From positions 1 to 64,000 of the forward strand of contig JAVDCA010000001.1 in assembly GCA_030848545.1 (NCBI GenBank): a DNA stretch of 64,000 nucleotides. Direction: 5' to 3'. Shown in pieces: positions 63,445-64,000 of the stretch (positions are counted from its first letter, which is position 1; every line of letters starts with the position of its first letter). A program made the translations under genes and the position numbers. Source of the stretch: Astrobacterium formosum (lineage in GTDB: Bacteria; Pseudomonadota; Alphaproteobacteria; Rhizobiales; Xanthobacteraceae). A model generated the notes under the pieces. It did no database searches. It was not told the DNA's origin and was given only the letters and a program-made list of their open reading frames with translations.

Positions 63445-64000
63445 TCAGACGATCTCCGCTTCGCGCGCCACGACGGTGGCAAAACGGTCGTTGATGGCGG
63501 CGAGCGCATTGCGCTGCACCTCGGCGGCGGGAATGACGCCGCCGCCGACCGGATCGGGCAGGTCGCGAGTTGCCGTCGCGGCAGCGACCACCGCCGCCTT
63601 GATGCCGAGGTCGATGGCGGCGCGCGCCGTCGCTTCGACGCACATATGGGTCATGAAGCCGACCAGCACGATGGTGTCGCGCTTGAGCGCCGCGACCCGG
63701 TCGGCAAGGTCGGTGGACGCGAACGCATTGGGGAGTTTCTTGACCAGCACCGGCTCGCCCGGTGCCGGATCTGCGGCCGCGATGATCTCGGCGCCGGCGG
63801 TGCCGGGCGCGAACGGGCCGGCACCGTGGTGGACCACGTGGATGATGGGCGTGCGTTCCGCGCGGGCGCGGGCGAGGAGCCGGCCGATCTCGTCGAGCGC
63901 GGCGCCGACGCCGACGAGCGGCAGGCGCCCATCCACATATTCACGCTGTGCATCGATGACCACGATGGTGCAGCCGGACAGACGAGGCGTGGTTCTGGCC
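63445..64000 (-). CDS. Isochorismatase-family cysteine hydrolase (5' end off window)
   Basis: At least 185 residues visible; the start lies beyond 64000, since the frame stays open through GCTIVVIDAQREYVDGRLPL to the edge. Family signs: the catalytic-region VIDAQREY (Asp), VKKLPNAFASTDLADRVAAL (Lys) and VLVGFMTHMCVEATARAAID (the nucleophile Cys within GFMTHMCV). These enzymes hydrolyse amide or vinyl-ether bonds in small molecules such as nicotinamide, isochorismate or ureido acids; the substrate here is unknown. It is followed by a terminator and convergent with the LysR gene. Confidence 0.9.
   Translation of the reverse strand, partial: ARTTPRLSGCTIVVIDAQREYVDGRLPLVGVGAALDEIGRLLARARAERTPIIHVVHHGAGPFAPGTAGAEIIAAADPAPGEPVLVKKLPNAFASTDLADRVAALKRDTIVLVGFMTHMCVEATARAAIDLGIKAAVVAAATATRDLPDPVGGGVIPAAEVQRNALAAINDRFATVVAREAEIV

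Overview
The window is GC-rich, strongly biased to G/C at third codon positions, and gene-dense. It looks like a chromosomal segment of an alphaproteobacterium, most likely Hyphomicrobiales (Bradyrhizobium/Rhodopseudomonas/Rhodoplanes-like). This rests on gene content (a che operon with cheD, several TRAP and tripartite tricarboxylate transporters, FCD-type GntR regulators) and on intergenic palindromes of the CGTCATTGCGAG and GTCATTCCGGGGCG types that are common in that group. No tRNA, rRNA, CRISPR array, transposase or phage gene was recognised.

Layout. 0.3-2.3 kb (minus strand): a SIS-domain sugar-phosphate isomerase and a soluble chemoreceptor. 2.8-17.9 kb (plus strand): one long chemotaxis operon, STAS-cheY-cheA-cheW-mcp-cheW-mcp-cheW-mcp-cheW-mcp-cheR-cheB-cheD. 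Its four receptors share almost the same signalling half but carry 1, 3, 4 and 2 HAMP-type modules, built from a 117-bp (39-residue) tandem repeat. 17.9-20.8 kb: a probable nitric-oxide-response group (YgbA-type protein, polytopic membrane protein, double DUF2249 protein, DUF59 protein) around a palindromic FNR/NnrR-type site. 20.9-25.5 kb (minus): a complete carbohydrate ABC importer with a Tat-exported binding protein. 25.9-29.6 kb: two secreted, extremely cysteine-rich proteins of unknown function, followed by a decayed outer-membrane barrel end. 29.8-33.7 kb: a DHA2-like MFS exporter with a divergent LysR regulator, then a membrane diguanylate cyclase.

33.8-63.1 kb is a continuous catabolic region of transporter/enzyme/regulator modules. 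(a) 33.8-39.7: a TRAP transporter with a Gfo/Idh/MocA dehydrogenase, a GntR regulator and an EthD-like protein; the two divergent promoters share a 27-bp element. (b) 39.8-48.6: 5-oxoprolinase PxpABC, a LysR regulator, an RraA/HMG-aldolase-type enzyme, an aminotransferase and a second TRAP transporter. This suggests a route from a ring-substituted pyroglutamate or substituted glutamate to pyruvate. (c) 49.2-55.4: a GntR regulator with TTGTCGACAA-type operators, an HpcH/HpaI aldolase, a TctCBA transporter and a second aminotransferase, a parallel of module b. This block is flanked by direct repeats of the 3' end of denD, one of them a pseudogene. (d) 55.6-63.1: D-erythronate-dehydrogenase-type protein, IlvD/Edd sugar-acid dehydratase, amidohydrolase (lactonase type), ACS-family MFS carrier and LysR regulator, interrupted by a cytoplasmic diguanylate cyclase. 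The window ends inside an isochorismatase-family gene.

The two most interesting items are the cheW-mcp array with its HAMP ladder and conserved C-terminal pentapeptide, and the pair of parallel aldolase/aminotransferase/transporter modules.
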